A stretch of DNA of 62,310 nt, taken from positions 1-62,310 of the forward strand of contig CADAZX010000006.1 in the NCBI GenBank assembly GCA_902792515.1, read 5' to 3'. The stretch's first letter is position 1, and each line of letters begins with the position of its first letter. Source of the stretch: an uncultured Ruminococcus sp. GTDB lineage: Bacteria > Bacillota > Clostridia > UBA1212. Below, piece by piece: positions 8,274 through 17,360 of the stretch. Position numbers and translations under genes: made by a program. A model generated the notes under the pieces. The model was given only the letters and a program-made list of their open reading frames with translations. It was not told the origin of the DNA and did no database searches.

Positions 8274-11200
8274 ATGGCGAAAAATCTGAACCAGCAAAAC
8301 GGCCAGCGCGCAGTTTACGAGTGGGTACCGCAGAACAGACTTACGAGAGTCGACGACGTCTCTCTGGCGAGAGCGCGGTCTTTCTGGCAGCGCGGCTACG
8401 TTGAGAAAGTCGAAATAATAGAGAAAAAAGACGAGGAGAGCGGCGCGGTCGAACACGTTGTGAAGCTCTCGTTCAACGTCGTGATCTGCGTGCCGATACC
8501 CGAGGAGGGTGATGCGGAGCGCGACGGCGACATTCATTTTCTGACGAGAAGGCTGACCTCGCCCCTCAACTACTGCGGCGAGTGCACGTGCAACGAAAAC
8601 CGATGCGTTCCCGAGATCGCGGCGTACATGAAATACCTCTCGGACAGGGGCATGCTCGAGGCCGCTCTAAAGGAGCGCGCAGCGTACAGAGAGACGTCCG
8701 GCAGAGGCGACGCGATCTACGAGTTTGACTGGACGCCAGAAAAGCCTGTTCTCGGGGAGGTTCCGGACCGCATTCTCGAGCTGGCGGAGCGCGTTCTCGC
8801 GAAAAATCTCGTCACCGTGAGGCCGCAGCTTTCCGACCAGGGCTACGTCCTCATCGACTTCGACAACAGGCTCTGCTCGACGCCGCAGAAGAACGACCCG
8901 ACGTTTTCGTCGACCGACCTCTCACTCAAGCTCGACAGGATCGGCGACGACCCGTCAAACATGAAAGACGGCGTTACCGTCGGAACCGCGTTCGACCCGA
9001 CGCGCGCAACGTGCGTCACCGCGTGCCCCAACTGCAAGTGCGACTACTGCGTTCCCGTTCTCGCCGCCTACCTTAAATACCTGCGCGGCAACGGCCTTTC
9101 CGTCAATATAGACGAGGCGTCAAAAACGCGCGCCGTCTATCCGGAAAACATCCGCTTCACCACGCGCGAGCCCGCGTACCGCCTCGCCGCCGACAAGATC
9201 GACAAGCTGCGCGACGAGCTGGCAACGCTCCCGCTCAACATGCTTGAGGCGGTCATCAAAATGGCCGAAGACCAACGCGCTTCCGTCGTTCCGTACGTTC
9301 CCAAGGACGGCGCGGAGGAGGAGCGGCCCGCGCTCTGCACGGTCTGCATGCGCTACAACAAGAACTCGAAAAAGCCTCTCGGCGCCGTAACTTCGATCGA
9401 GGACTTCGAACTCGGCGACGACCCTATGAAGCAGGACATCTACCCGATCTCGGTCTACACGCTCGATTTTCTCAGCAAGGAGATCAGCTTTTTCACCAGG
9501 ATCATCACGGTCGTTGCCGCCGTCGGTCTCCTTCTGCAGCACGGAATTTCCGCCGAAACGCTTCTCAACGAGCGGGGCGAGGTGCTCGACCGCTTCCTTA
9601 AGAGCTCGCGCAACACCCCCGGCCTTGAGCGGATCATGAAGCTCGCGAAAAACGAGAAGACAAACTCTCTCTACTGCGTCGTCGAGGGCAACCGCAACTC
9701 CGGAAAGACGCAGGTCGTCGAAAACATCGCCGACGTTCTCGCGCAGCACGGCAAGATCAAGACAAAAGAGTATCAGCGCTGCACCTTCGACGAGATCATC
9801 AAGACCTTCGTGCGCCAGTGGCAGCCCGAATTCCGCGAAGACGGCGACCCCTACAGCTTTCCCTCCGGAAAATATTACGCCGGCTACAAGTTCAACGTTT
9901 TCGAAAAGAACGTTCTCTACGTCATCTCCGGCCTCTCGTCGTTCCTGAAGTCGCTCAAATCGAACGAGTACGGTATGTTCGAGACCGACCACATCAAGGA
10001 GATCCTCGGCCGCGCGCTCCGCGACACTTACATTGTCATCATCGGGCTTAACTCCGAGGACGTCGAGGAGTTCCTCTCGCTCGACAGCCGCTACAAGTTC
10101 CTCTACGGCCGCAACGTTCTGCACCTCGAAAACATGACGACCGAGCAGATCTACGAGGCGTACATTTCCGAGCTCTCCGACGACGTGCGCGCGAAGATCG
10201 AAGACCCCGAGGAGTTCCGCAAAACGTTCGCGGAGTTCATGGCGTTCAACGAAAAGTTCCTGCCGATCGGCAACACCGAGCTCGTGAACTACCTCTCGAA
10301 CTACAGTAACGTCGAAGGCGCCCCGGTGCTTCCGCCGAACGTCTACGACAACAAAAAGGCCGCGGCCGCTCTCGACGAGATGATCGGAATGAAGGCGATC
10401 AAGGAGCAGGTACGCGACTTCGAATCGTTCATTTCCTTCCAGAAAAAGGCAAAAGCCGCGGGCATCAACGTCGAGCACGGCAACATGCACATGCAGTTCC
10501 TCGGCAACCCCGGCACCGGTAAAACGACAGTCGCCCGCATCATCGCGACGATGCTTTTCGATATCGGCGTCCTTCAGAAAAACAAGCTCGTCGAGGTCGA
10601 GCGCAAAGATCTGGTCGCGCCCTACGTCGGCCAGACCGCGATAAAGACATCCGAAAAGATCAAGGAGGCGATGGGCGGCGTTCTGTTCATCGACGAGGCG
10701 TACTCCCTGGCGCTCACGAACGACGACTCCTACGGAAAAGAGGCTATCGCGACGCTCGTCAAGGCGATGGAGGACTACAAGGACAAGTTCATCGTCATTC
10801 TCGCCGGCTACGACAAGGAGATGGGCGAGTTCCTGAACTCCAACTCCGGCATCGAGTCGCGCATCGGCTACACCTTCCGGTTCGACAACTACTCCGTGAG
10901 CGAGCTTTCGCAGATGTACGTGCAGACGCTGTCCAAGCAGCACTTCACGGTCACCCCCGAGGCGGTCGGCGAAATGGAGCGCGTCACCGGGTACTTCATC
11001 AACAGACGCTACTTCGGCAACGGCCGGTTCGTCAAGAAAATGGTCCAGGACACGATCATCAAGCACTCCAAAAACGAGTCGCTTCCCGGCTGGGAGATCA
11101 GCGTCATCGCGATGCCCGACGTCCCCTCCACCGAAGACATGTCCGCCAAAAACACGACCGACAGAAGCCCCGGCACCGCCCTTTCCGAGCTTGTCGGCCT

Positions 11201-12527
11201 CGAGACGGTCAAGGAGCAGATCAAAAAGTTCCGCACGACGACCGAATTCCGCCGCAAGGCGCACTTCCAGGGCATCAACATCCCGCGCGGCAACAACCAT
11301 ATGATCTTCAGCGGCAACCCCGGCACCGGCAAAACGACGGTCGCCAGGATAATCGCGCGCGAGCTCTACGACGCGGGTATCATTTCCGAAAACAAGCTGA
11401 TCGAGTGCGGCAGGCAGGACCTTGTCGGCCAGTATCTCGGCCAGACCGCTCCGAAAACGCAGCAGGTCGTGAACCGCGCGATAGGCGGCGTACTCTTTAT
11501 CGACGAGGCGTACTCTCTGACCGGAGGCGCGAACGGCCACACCGACTCCTACGGCGACGAGGCGATCGCGACGCTCGTGAAGGCCATGGAGGACTACCGC
11601 GACAACCTTGTCGTGATCTTCTCCGGCTACGAAAAGGAAATGGACCGCTTCATCTCCTCCAACCCCGGCATCGCTTCGCGAATCGGCTTCACGTTCCGCT
11701 TTGAGGACTACAGCGCCGAAGAGCTCACCGAGATCTTCCGCCGCAAGATTTCCAAGTCCGGACTCGACGCCAACGCCCCCGAGACGCTCGAAAAGGTCCG
11801 CACGCTCATGCAATACTTCGTGTCTGTTCCGAACTTCGGCAACGGCCGCTTCGCGGAGCGCGTCGTCCAGACCGTTTTCGAGCTCCACGCAGAACGGTGC
11901 GCGAGCTTCGACGACCCGGCCGCCCTTAAAACTGTCACCTGCGACGACATTCCGTCGGTCAAGTACGTTCTCGACCACCTCGCGAACGGCGACGACATGA
12001 TCAACCCGGACGACATTAAAGAGGAGCAGCACGTCCGCACCGCCGTCCACGAGCTCGGCCACGCGGTCGTCTGCAAGATCCTCTTCCCCGACAACCCGAT
12101 CGAGCGCATCACAATTTCCGCGGAGGGCAGCGGCGCTCTCGGCTACGTGCGCTTCAACACCGGCGCCGTCGGGAACATGACCGCCACCGAGCTCCGCAAC
12201 CGCATCTGCGTCAACATGGCCGGCATCGCCTCCGAGGAGATTTTCCTCGGCGAGTACGGAAACGGCGGCACCTCCGACCTCGACACCGCCACCGACATCG
12301 CGTGGCAGATGGTCTCCCGCTTCGGCATGTCGAAAAACGGCTTCTCCGTCACGGGCGAAAAGTCCGAACGCGACCGTCAGGAGGTCGACGAGATTCTTCG
12401 CGGCGAATTCGAAAACGCCCGCAAGATCATCTCCGAGCACCGGTCCGCGCTCGAACGCGCCAAGAACTTCCTGCTCGAAAAGCACACGATCTCCGACGCT
12501 GAGTTTACGGATATTTTGAACTCGTAA
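8274..12527 (+). CDS. SWIM-like zinc clusters + three P-loop ATPase modules + FtsH-type M41 zinc protease
   Basis: A 1417-residue multidomain protein. Residues ~25-125 and ~185-270 each resemble a SWIM zinc-finger region, with CxxCxC-(2 or 4)-CVP followed by AAYxKYL (Cys101/104/106/111 and Cys251/254/256/259). A degenerate P-loop GNRNSGKT is at 472-479. Two CbxX/CfqX-type AAA+ modules follow (GNPGTGKT at 744 and 1014; FIDEAYSL with Asp807/Glu808 and Asp1077/Glu1078; arginine-rich SRIG loops). The C-terminus is peptidase M41-like: HELGH at 1259-1263 and a third ligand candidate Asp1335 in GGTSDLDTAT, as in FtsH. No clear transmembrane helix, unlike FtsH. It is likely an ATP-driven protease or unfoldase; substrate and membrane association are unknown. 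It pairs divergently with the zinc-ribbon protein. Confidence 0.9.
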   Translation: MAKNLNQQNGQRAVYEWVPQNRLTRVDDVSLARARSFWQRGYVEKVEIIEKKDEESGAVEHVVKLSFNVVICVPIPEEGDAERDGDIHFLTRRLTSPLNYCGECTCNENRCVPEIAAYMKYLSDRGMLEAALKERAAYRETSGRGDAIYEFDWTPEKPVLGEVPDRILELAERVLAKNLVTVRPQLSDQGYVLIDFDNRLCSTPQKNDPTFSSTDLSLKLDRIGDDPSNMKDGVTVGTAFDPTRATCVTACPNCKCDYCVPVLAAYLKYLRGNGLSVNIDEASKTRAVYPENIRFTTREPAYRLAADKIDKLRDELATLPLNMLEAVIKMAEDQRASVVPYVPKDGAEEERPALCTVCMRYNKNSKKPLGAVTSIEDFELGDDPMKQDIYPISVYTLDFLSKEISFFTRIITVVAAVGLLLQHGISAETLLNERGEVLDRFLKSSRNTPGLERIMKLAKNEKTNSLYCVVEGNRNSGKTQVVENIADVLAQHGKIKTKEYQRCTFDEIIKTFVRQWQPEFREDGDPYSFPSGKYYAGYKFNVFEKNVLYVISGLSSFLKSLKSNEYGMFETDHIKEILGRALRDTYIVIIGLNSEDVEEFLSLDSRYKFLYGRNVLHLENMTTEQIYEAYISELSDDVRAKIEDPEEFRKTFAEFMAFNEKFLPIGNTELVNYLSNYSNVEGAPVLPPNVYDNKKAAAALDEMIGMKAIKEQVRDFESFISFQKKAKAAGINVEHGNMHMQFLGNPGTGKTTVARIIATMLFDIGVLQKNKLVEVERKDLVAPYVGQTAIKTSEKIKEAMGGVLFIDEAYSLALTNDDSYGKEAIATLVKAMEDYKDKFIVILAGYDKEMGEFLNSNSGIESRIGYTFRFDNYSVSELSQMYVQTLSKQHFTVTPEAVGEMERVTGYFINRRYFGNGRFVKKMVQDTIIKHSKNESLPGWEISVIAMPDVPSTEDMSAKNTTDRSPGTALSELVGLETVKEQIKKFRTTTEFRRKAHFQGINIPRGNNHMIFSGNPGTGKTTVARIIARELYDAGIISENKLIECGRQDLVGQYLGQTAPKTQQVVNRAIGGVLFIDEAYSLTGGANGHTDSYGDEAIATLVKAMEDYRDNLVVIFSGYEKEMDRFISSNPGIASRIGFTFRFEDYSAEELTEIFRRKISKSGLDANAPETLEKVRTLMQYFVSVPNFGNGRFAERVVQTVFELHAERCASFDDPAALKTVTCDDIPSVKYVLDHLANGDDMINPDDIKEEQHVRTAVHELGHAVVCKILFPDNPIERITISAEGSGALGYVRFNTGAVGNMTATELRNRICVNMAGIASEEIFLGEYGNGGTSDLDTATDIAWQMVSRFGMSKNGFSVTGEKSERDRQEVDEILRGEFENARKIISEHRSALERAKNFLLEKHTISDAEFTDILNS

Positions 12528-12549
12528 ATTTTTAGAGTCTATAATCGGA

Positions 12550-12586
12550 GGGCGCCCCGGCCGCACGGCCGGGGCGCCCCATTTTT
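12550..12586 (+). terminator. Rho-independent terminator after the AAA/M41 gene
   Basis: Very stable 14-bp stem GGGCGCCCCGGCCG/CGGCCGGGGCGCCC followed by ATTTTT. It lies between two convergent genes. Confidence 0.92.
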
Positions 12587-12604
12587 CCCTAAACTAAGGC
12601 AAAA

Positions 12605-15600
12605 TCACTTCTTATTACTCTTTTTCTTTTTAGCCACGGCGACCATAGCCGCAGCAGCCGCGACTCCACCGGCAAGTACAAGCCCGCCCGCGACCCAAGG
12701 CAGGATTTTCGCGAACGTTTTTCCCGCCGGTAAACCGTTTCCGTCCTTCCCGGAGTCTTTACCGCTGTCTTTTTCACCGTCTTTCCCGCCGTTATTGCCG
12801 CCTTCGTATTTCGCTATGTAGTCCTCGCGCACGTACTCCTTCGGGAGTTCATCGGCCTTCAGCCAGCCGAACCCGGGCAGTCCGTCGTTCGTGAGCGTTC
12901 CGCCCTCGAGAGTCCATTTCCGCTGCGAGAAGACCGTTTTTTCACCTAAATTGTAAAACGCCCGGACGGTCAGCACGCTCCCCTCTTTGCAGTATTTCCG
13001 GTACGCAGGTACGGTAATATCGAAAACCTCCGTTGCGGTGCCGTCGCTCTTTCCGGGCTCAAACGCCGCGACGCTCATCGCCCTCCGCTCCGCATAAAGA
13101 ACCGTTTTCCCGCTCTTTATGACGAGCGTCACGTCGAGATTTTCGACGTCTTCGCCGGTGTCGTTTATTAAAGTAACCGGCACTCGCGCTTTTTCACCGG
13201 GCACGCGCCTCTCCGTGTACGTTCCCACTGTGATTCCGAGCGGCGCGAAGCTGTTTTCGGCGAGATACTTGAAATACGGGTGGATCGAAAGCGACTTCGC
13301 GGTCGAGATGTCGGGCTCGAGTATGTCCGAAGTGATACCGCGCGCCGACGAAACGGAGGACGCGAGACCGCAGAAGAAAAGCAGCCCCGTGTACGCTCTT
13401 CCCGCCCTGAACGATTCCATCTGCGCCGTCATAAGGTCGCAGTAGTACGTGAGTCTTGTTGCGTCGTCGACGCCCGGAAGAGCGGCGTTCCACGTTCCCG
13501 CTGTTCCGCTCATAGCCTTGCCTTCGCGGTTTATCCAGTACTCGCCGTGTTCGTTCAGAATGAACGCGTGGCCGGGGTACTGCGAGGCAGTCCAGCCGAT
13601 GTCCGCCGTAGTGACAATAGGCCGGTCGTTTGTCATCTTTTCGAGGCCTGAAATTCCTGACGACCCGATTATATACGGGTGGCACTCGACAGGGTCGTTT
13701 TCGCCCACCGGAGGCCGCCAGCCGTTCTCCCACGGCCGCGACTGGATGTCGTACGCGCGCCCCTTTTCGATGATTTTGTCGTTAAGGTCCAGCGTCGACT
13801 CGTTCTGCGCGTCGAAAACGATAACCGACGGGTGGTTGCCGCGGTCCTCGATCCACGCGTAGATCTCCGGAAGCATCCTTTTCAGCGTGTCTTTCGAGGA
13901 GTTGCCCCACGTCGGATACTCATCGAAAATCATCATGCCCGTCTCGTCGGCGATATCGAACCACTTGCCGTTGGCGTGTCCGAGGTGCGTTCTGAAGCAC
14001 GTCCAGTTGACGCTCCTGAACTCCGAATAGAGCTTGCGGATCCACTCGCCGTTCCACGGATTCGTCCCCCTAAGCGGGTCGTCGAAATACCTCTCGATCG
14101 CGACGTTCGTGCCAAAAAGGAACCGCCTCGTACCATTCAGCAGCGCGTAACCCGTGCCTGCCTCGAACTCAAACGTCCTCATTCCGAAGCGCACAGAGTA
14201 AACGTCCCCCGCCGTCCTTATCTCAAGCCTGTACAAAAACGGATTCTCCGGCGTCCAGCACTTTTCCCGGCTCCAGTTCTCAAGCTTGATTTTCTCTAAA
14301 TACAGGTCTAAACTTTCTCCCGCCCCAACGGCGGCGCCGGTCATTTTCAGCTCTCCGGCCTTTATCTCCTCCGCCTTCGCGACGCCGTTTTCGAAAATGC
14401 CGAGCTCGTATACGGTCGCCGTCACGTCCGTCGTGATTTCAGCTTCCGAATAGTTTTTAATAGTTATTTTCGCGTCGAGCGTTCCGTTTTCGATGTCAGG
14501 CGCCGTCTGGACAGCGCTGACCGCGGGATCTCCGCAGAAAATCAGCTCCACCGAATCGATAATTCCGGGCTCGTCCTCAGTCGACTCGCCGTCGTGAAGC
14601 ACGTGCGCGACGTTCGCCTGGTCATTTGCCTGATGCCCCCAGTTGCCAAGCATGACCGTCAGCGTGTTCGTTCCCTTGTGAAGCATTCCGGAAACGTCCG
14701 TCACCGAAGGCGTGTAGTTGTACTCGTAAGAGCCGGCGAACTTCCCGTTGACGTAGACGTACCTTCCGTACAGCGCCGCCCCGATTTTCAGCAGAACGGT
14801 ACCCGAAGGCTCCTCCGCGAGCTCGATCTTCCGGCTAAGCCAGAACATCGCCTGAGCGTAGTTTCCAAGCGAATACGCCGCGTTGCTCCACAGCCCCGGC
14901 ACAGGCGCCGAGTCCGGAAAAATGAGCCCCTCCGGAACCTCGCCGGGAACCGTCCAAACGTCGTAAAACGTGGCGTCCGCGTCCCAAATCCCGTCCAAAA
15001 CGACCGTTTTCCGCTCCCCCGCACTGGGAAGTCTCTCCACCGCTACAGGCAATGAATTTTCCGCAAAATCGGGCCTAATGTACGCGACCCTCATCTCGCC
15101 CTTCACGCACTTCACGGTAACGGTATCTCCGCCCATGAATGCTTCTGTCTTTACACCGCGGTTTTTGAATACCCGGAGCGGCGTAGCGGGCAGCGCGAAA
15201 ACGCCTTTTTCGCCTTTTGATTCGATCTCAACCTGCGCGCCGTCCTCTGCCGAGTAGGAAAGATCGAGCACGTTGAAGCGTCCGTCCCCCGGAATCGTCA
15301 CCGCGAACGTCCCTCCCTCCGGAACCGTCACGCATTTTCCTCCCGGCGCCATCATGTCGTCTTCAACACGCGCCTTGTCCTCCTTCGGGTCCCCGGCGTC
15401 AAACTGCCCCGGTCCGATCGCTTTCTCCGGCACCGCGTCGTCGCCCGAAACCGCCTCGTAAGTGAACCACAGGCAGTCGAGGTTTACGTCAACCGCCGGC
15501 TTGATCCTCACGTCCGACCCCTCGGGAATGTACACAACCGGAGACGTCGCCGTGTACGACGAATCCATATACCACGAATTGGAGGTCGAAAACTCGATCG

Positions 15601-15994
15601 TACAAAGCGTAATATACTCCTCCGAACCCGGATATTTCACCTGTGCCAGAATCGTCGACGTGTTCGGCGACGCGTACGCGATATGTATCAGATTCGCCTC
15701 GGGAACGTGCTCGAAAACGAAAAACTTGTTTCCGGTCACGCCGGCCGTGGCACCTCCCGACGCTTTCGGGTCGTCCTGCCGCACGTTCTGCACCTTTTTC
15801 GTGCCTTTGGAGTTGTACACCGGCACCGATTCGCACTCATATTTAAACCTGCCGGCAATGTCCTTCGTCTCACCGGAGTCGGCGCGCGCCGCGTTGTTTG
15901 GCGTATTCCCCGAAACCGCCGCCGACGCGAAAACAACCCCGAGCAGCAGCGCGAGAGTCTTCGAAAAACACTTTATGAACCTGCTTCCAACCAT
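12605..15994 (-). CDS. Secreted, membrane-anchored glycoside hydrolase family 2 enzyme
   Basis: Protein of 1129 residues. Signal peptide (residues 1-~38), an N-terminal beta-rich region with CBM-like features (~45-310), then the GH2 layout: sugar-binding sandwich (~330-500, with VNGKFAGSYEYNYTP), Ig-like sandwich (~500-610) and TIM barrel (~620-900). The barrel has FRTHLGHANGKWFDIADE and the Asn731-Glu732 acid/base pair in FDAQNES; Glu815 in ILNEHGEYW is the candidate nucleophile. A Gly/Lys/Asp linker and a terminal helix with tail KKKKSNKK anchor it. AAAAAGGATG precedes the ATG. Beta-galactosidase, beta-glucuronidase or beta-mannosidase specificity cannot be separated by eye. It probably acts on host or plant glycans outside the cell. 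Confidence 0.88.
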   Translation of the reverse strand: MVGSRFIKCFSKTLALLLGVVFASAAVSGNTPNNAARADSGETKDIAGRFKYECESVPVYNSKGTKKVQNVRQDDPKASGGATAGVTGNKFFVFEHVPEANLIHIAYASPNTSTILAQVKYPGSEEYITLCTIEFSTSNSWYMDSSYTATSPVVYIPEGSDVRIKPAVDVNLDCLWFTYEAVSGDDAVPEKAIGPGQFDAGDPKEDKARVEDDMMAPGGKCVTVPEGGTFAVTIPGDGRFNVLDLSYSAEDGAQVEIESKGEKGVFALPATPLRVFKNRGVKTEAFMGGDTVTVKCVKGEMRVAYIRPDFAENSLPVAVERLPSAGERKTVVLDGIWDADATFYDVWTVPGEVPEGLIFPDSAPVPGLWSNAAYSLGNYAQAMFWLSRKIELAEEPSGTVLLKIGAALYGRYVYVNGKFAGSYEYNYTPSVTDVSGMLHKGTNTLTVMLGNWGHQANDQANVAHVLHDGESTEDEPGIIDSVELIFCGDPAVSAVQTAPDIENGTLDAKITIKNYSEAEITTDVTATVYELGIFENGVAKAEEIKAGELKMTGAAVGAGESLDLYLEKIKLENWSREKCWTPENPFLYRLEIRTAGDVYSVRFGMRTFEFEAGTGYALLNGTRRFLFGTNVAIERYFDDPLRGTNPWNGEWIRKLYSEFRSVNWTCFRTHLGHANGKWFDIADETGMMIFDEYPTWGNSSKDTLKRMLPEIYAWIEDRGNHPSVIVFDAQNESTLDLNDKIIEKGRAYDIQSRPWENGWRPPVGENDPVECHPYIIGSSGISGLEKMTNDRPIVTTADIGWTASQYPGHAFILNEHGEYWINREGKAMSGTAGTWNAALPGVDDATRLTYYCDLMTAQMESFRAGRAYTGLLFFCGLASSVSSARGITSDILEPDISTAKSLSIHPYFKYLAENSFAPLGITVGTYTERRVPGEKARVPVTLINDTGEDVENLDVTLVIKSGKTVLYAERRAMSVAAFEPGKSDGTATEVFDITVPAYRKYCKEGSVLTVRAFYNLGEKTVFSQRKWTLEGGTLTNDGLPGFGWLKADELPKEYVREDYIAKYEGGNNGGKDGEKDSGKDSGKDGNGLPAGKTFAKILPWVAGGLVLAGGVAAAAAMVAVAKKKKSNKK

Positions 15995-16190
15995 CGTCTT
16001 ACATCCTTTTTATGAAGATAAGCGAACGCTTTACTTGATTTTATCATTTTCCGCGCGAAAAGTCGACAAAAAAGCAGCCCTTTAGCCTTTACGTCTTTAG
16101 CCTTTAGCCGAGCTTTAGCCGATCTATGAAACTCGCTGAATTTTTGGAACCTGAAAAAGTGAGAAAACTCACGAAAAGCGAAAAAATCGA

Positions 16191-16235
16191 CGAAAAAGGC
16201 TGGTTCTCATAAGGATAATCAGACAACCAGCCTTT
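16191..16235 (-). terminator. Hairpin with T tract on minus strand
   Basis: Stem AAAGGCTGGTT/AACCAGCCTTT (16195-16205 with 16225-16235); the minus strand continues with TTTTTCG. The flanking gap 15995-16190 holds only TTTAGCC-type short repeats (16083-16125) and no gene. Confidence 0.6.
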
Positions 16236-16329
16236 CGAGAGCTATGAGAAGAAGGCCAGAAAAAGCCATAAGATAAGCGCGCTAATTAAGCGTCTTCATT
16301 CCTTCATTAGCCCGAAGGGCGACTTCATT

Positions 16330-16359
16330 GAAAAATCCGTCCTTTCGGACGGATTTTTC
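16330..16359 (-). terminator. Hairpin terminator beside a tRNA 3'-end copy
   Basis: Perfect inverted repeat GAAAAATCCGTCC/GGACGGATTTTTC with a short TTTC loop, directly following (minus strand) the 19-nt copy of a tRNA-Ser 3' end. Confidence 0.7.
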
Positions 16360-16378
16360 TGGCGGAGATGGGGGGATT
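16360..16378 (-). repeat. Exact 19-nt copy of the tRNA-Ser 3' end
   Basis: TGGCGGAGATGGGGGGATT here is identical to plus-strand bases 16576-16594, the 3' terminus (with CCA) of tRNA-Ser(GGA). No complete tRNA body is attached. This is the type of duplication left at an integration site, or the remnant of a second tRNA-Ser. Confidence 0.75.
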
Positions 16379-16481
16379 GCGTCGCCCCAAGCGCCGCTGA
16401 CTCCGTCTTCCAAGCTCTTTTTTTCTCTTTCCCGCCTTTCGCTTGAAAGACTCCGTTTACGCCGCTGCGGCTCCTTTTCCC

Positions 16482-16527
16482 CACAAAGTCCCGGGACTTT
16501 GCGGGGACCCCGGAGTTCGAATCCCCC
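16482..16527. repeat. Palindrome and reversed T-arm copy near tRNA-Ser
   Basis: CAAAGTCCCGGGACTTTG is a perfect palindrome framed by CCCC and GGGG. Just after it, 16512-16527 (GGAGTTCGAATCCCCC) copies the tRNA-Ser T arm in the opposite orientation to the gene. No full tRNA can be folded here. Confidence 0.6.
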
Positions 16528-16545
16528 TACTGTTCTATACAACAA

Positions 16546-16575
16546 AAAACGACCCCGAAAGGAGTCGTTTTTTGT
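16546..16575 (-). terminator. Terminator of tRNA-Ser(GGA)
   Basis: On the minus strand AAAAAACGACTCC, a short loop, then GGGGTCGTTTTTT, immediately after the tRNA CCA end. Confidence 0.85.
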
Positions 16576-16667
16576 TGGCGGAGATGGGGGGATTCGAACT
16601 CCCGAAACCATGGTGTGGTTTACGCGATTTCCAGTCGCGCGCCCTCGACCAACTAGGCGACATCTCC
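16576..16667 (-). tRNA. tRNA-Ser(GGA)
   Basis: Long class II tRNA with encoded CCA. Acceptor GGAGATG pairs with CATCTCC, the anticodon stem CGCGA/TCGCG encloses CTGGAAA (anticodon GGA, reads UCC/UCU), there is a long variable arm and the T loop is TTCGAAT. Confidence 0.95.
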
Positions 16668-16690
16668 GTGCATTAAAAAATGCGAATAGT

Positions 16691-16719
16691 ATATTACCAC
16701 ATTCATCCGCCGTTTGCAA
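16691..16719 (-). promoter_or_regulatory. Promoter of tRNA-Ser(GGA)
   Basis: Minus-strand -35 TTGCAA (16714-16719) and -10 TAATAT (16691-16696) with 17-nt spacer, about 25 nt before the tRNA. Confidence 0.75.
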
Positions 16720-16793
16720 GCGGAATTTTCGCAAAATCATCAAAATCCTCGAAATTGTCGAAATTCCGGGAAATCCCCGAAAAACCGCCAAAA

Positions 16794-17060
16794 TCAGTAC
16801 AAAGCCGCTTTTTTCCTGCCGCGGCACTCCCTGAGGACCGTCTCGACAGCCTCTTCCTCGGTCTCGAATTCCCAGTGGAAGGGCGCCTTTCCCTTTTCCG
16901 ATGTCTCCTCGACGCACCAGACGCCGTTTTCGTTCGCAAACAGGCCCTCTTCGAAATACTTGCTGTCCGGATCCACTTTCCTGTCGACCGCCCTGAATCC
17001 GGTGTATTCGTACCTCTTAAATTCTGCCGCGTAAACCTTCCAGAACTCTTCAGCCTTCAT
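16794..17060 (-). CDS. Small acidic protein of unknown function (88 aa)
   Basis: Starts MKAEEFWKVYAAEFKRYEY. GGAGGATGAA lies directly before this ATG, so I prefer it over the in-frame ATG 21 nt upstream. The protein is rich in Glu, Lys and aromatic residues, has no signal peptide or membrane segment and ends in a basic RGRKKAALY tail. I do not recognise the family. It lies between two tRNA-Ser genes as a stand-alone unit. Confidence 0.65.
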   Translation of the reverse strand: MKAEEFWKVYAAEFKRYEYTGFRAVDRKVDPDSKYFEEGLFANENGVWCVEETSEKGKAPFHWEFETEEEAVETVLRECRGRKKAALY

Positions 17061-17138
17061 TTCATCCTCCGTTTTAATCATTTCAGGCAGCCGGCGCCGC
17101 CGGAAACCGCTTCTATTTTTGCAAAAATAAAAAAACGC

Positions 17139-17166
17139 TTGACGAATTATTTTTTTATGTTATACT
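17139..17166 (+). promoter_or_regulatory. Promoter of tRNA-Ser(GCT)
   Basis: -35 TTGACG (17139-17144) and -10 TATACT (17161-17166), 16-nt A/T-rich spacer; the tRNA starts at 17180. Confidence 0.8.
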
Positions 17167-17179
17167 TTACAGGCGGTTT

Positions 17180-17271
17180 GGAGATGTACCCAAGTTGGCC
17201 GAAGGGGCGCCCCTGCTAAGGGTGTAGGTCGGGTTACCGGCGCAAGAGTTCAAATCTCTTCATCTCCGCCA
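17180..17271 (+). tRNA. tRNA-Ser(GCT)
   Basis: Acceptor GGAGATG/CATCTCC with encoded CCA, anticodon loop CTGCTAA (anticodon GCT, reads AGC/AGU), long variable arm, T loop TTCAAAT. It shares its acceptor stem with tRNA-Ser(GGA) at 16576. Confidence 0.95.
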
Positions 17272-17279
17272 CGTTTTGA

Positions 17280-17315
17280 CCGTCCGGTTCCGTTCAGGAT
17301 ACCGGACGGTTTTTT
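17280..17315 (+). terminator. Terminator of tRNA-Ser(GCT)
   Basis: CCGTCCGGT/ACCGGACGG stem followed by TTTTTT. Confidence 0.9.
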
Positions 17316-17360
17316 GTTTGCTTTTCCGGAAAATCCGGAGATTATCCGTCTCTCGTAAGG

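Noticed and set aside
9120..12566. Open frame of 1148 codons on the minus strand opposite the AAA/M41 gene
   Set aside because: No ribosome binding site and a Val/Glu/Leu/Asp-heavy composition typical of the antisense of a GC-rich gene; the plus-strand protein has clear domains.
16482..16545. Second complete tRNA on the plus strand
   Set aside because: Only a T-arm-like segment is present, with mismatched stem; no acceptor or anticodon arm can be folded.
16282..16917. Open frame of 211 codons on the minus strand
   Set aside because: It runs through tRNA-Ser(GGA), its promoter and three hairpins; no ribosome binding site.
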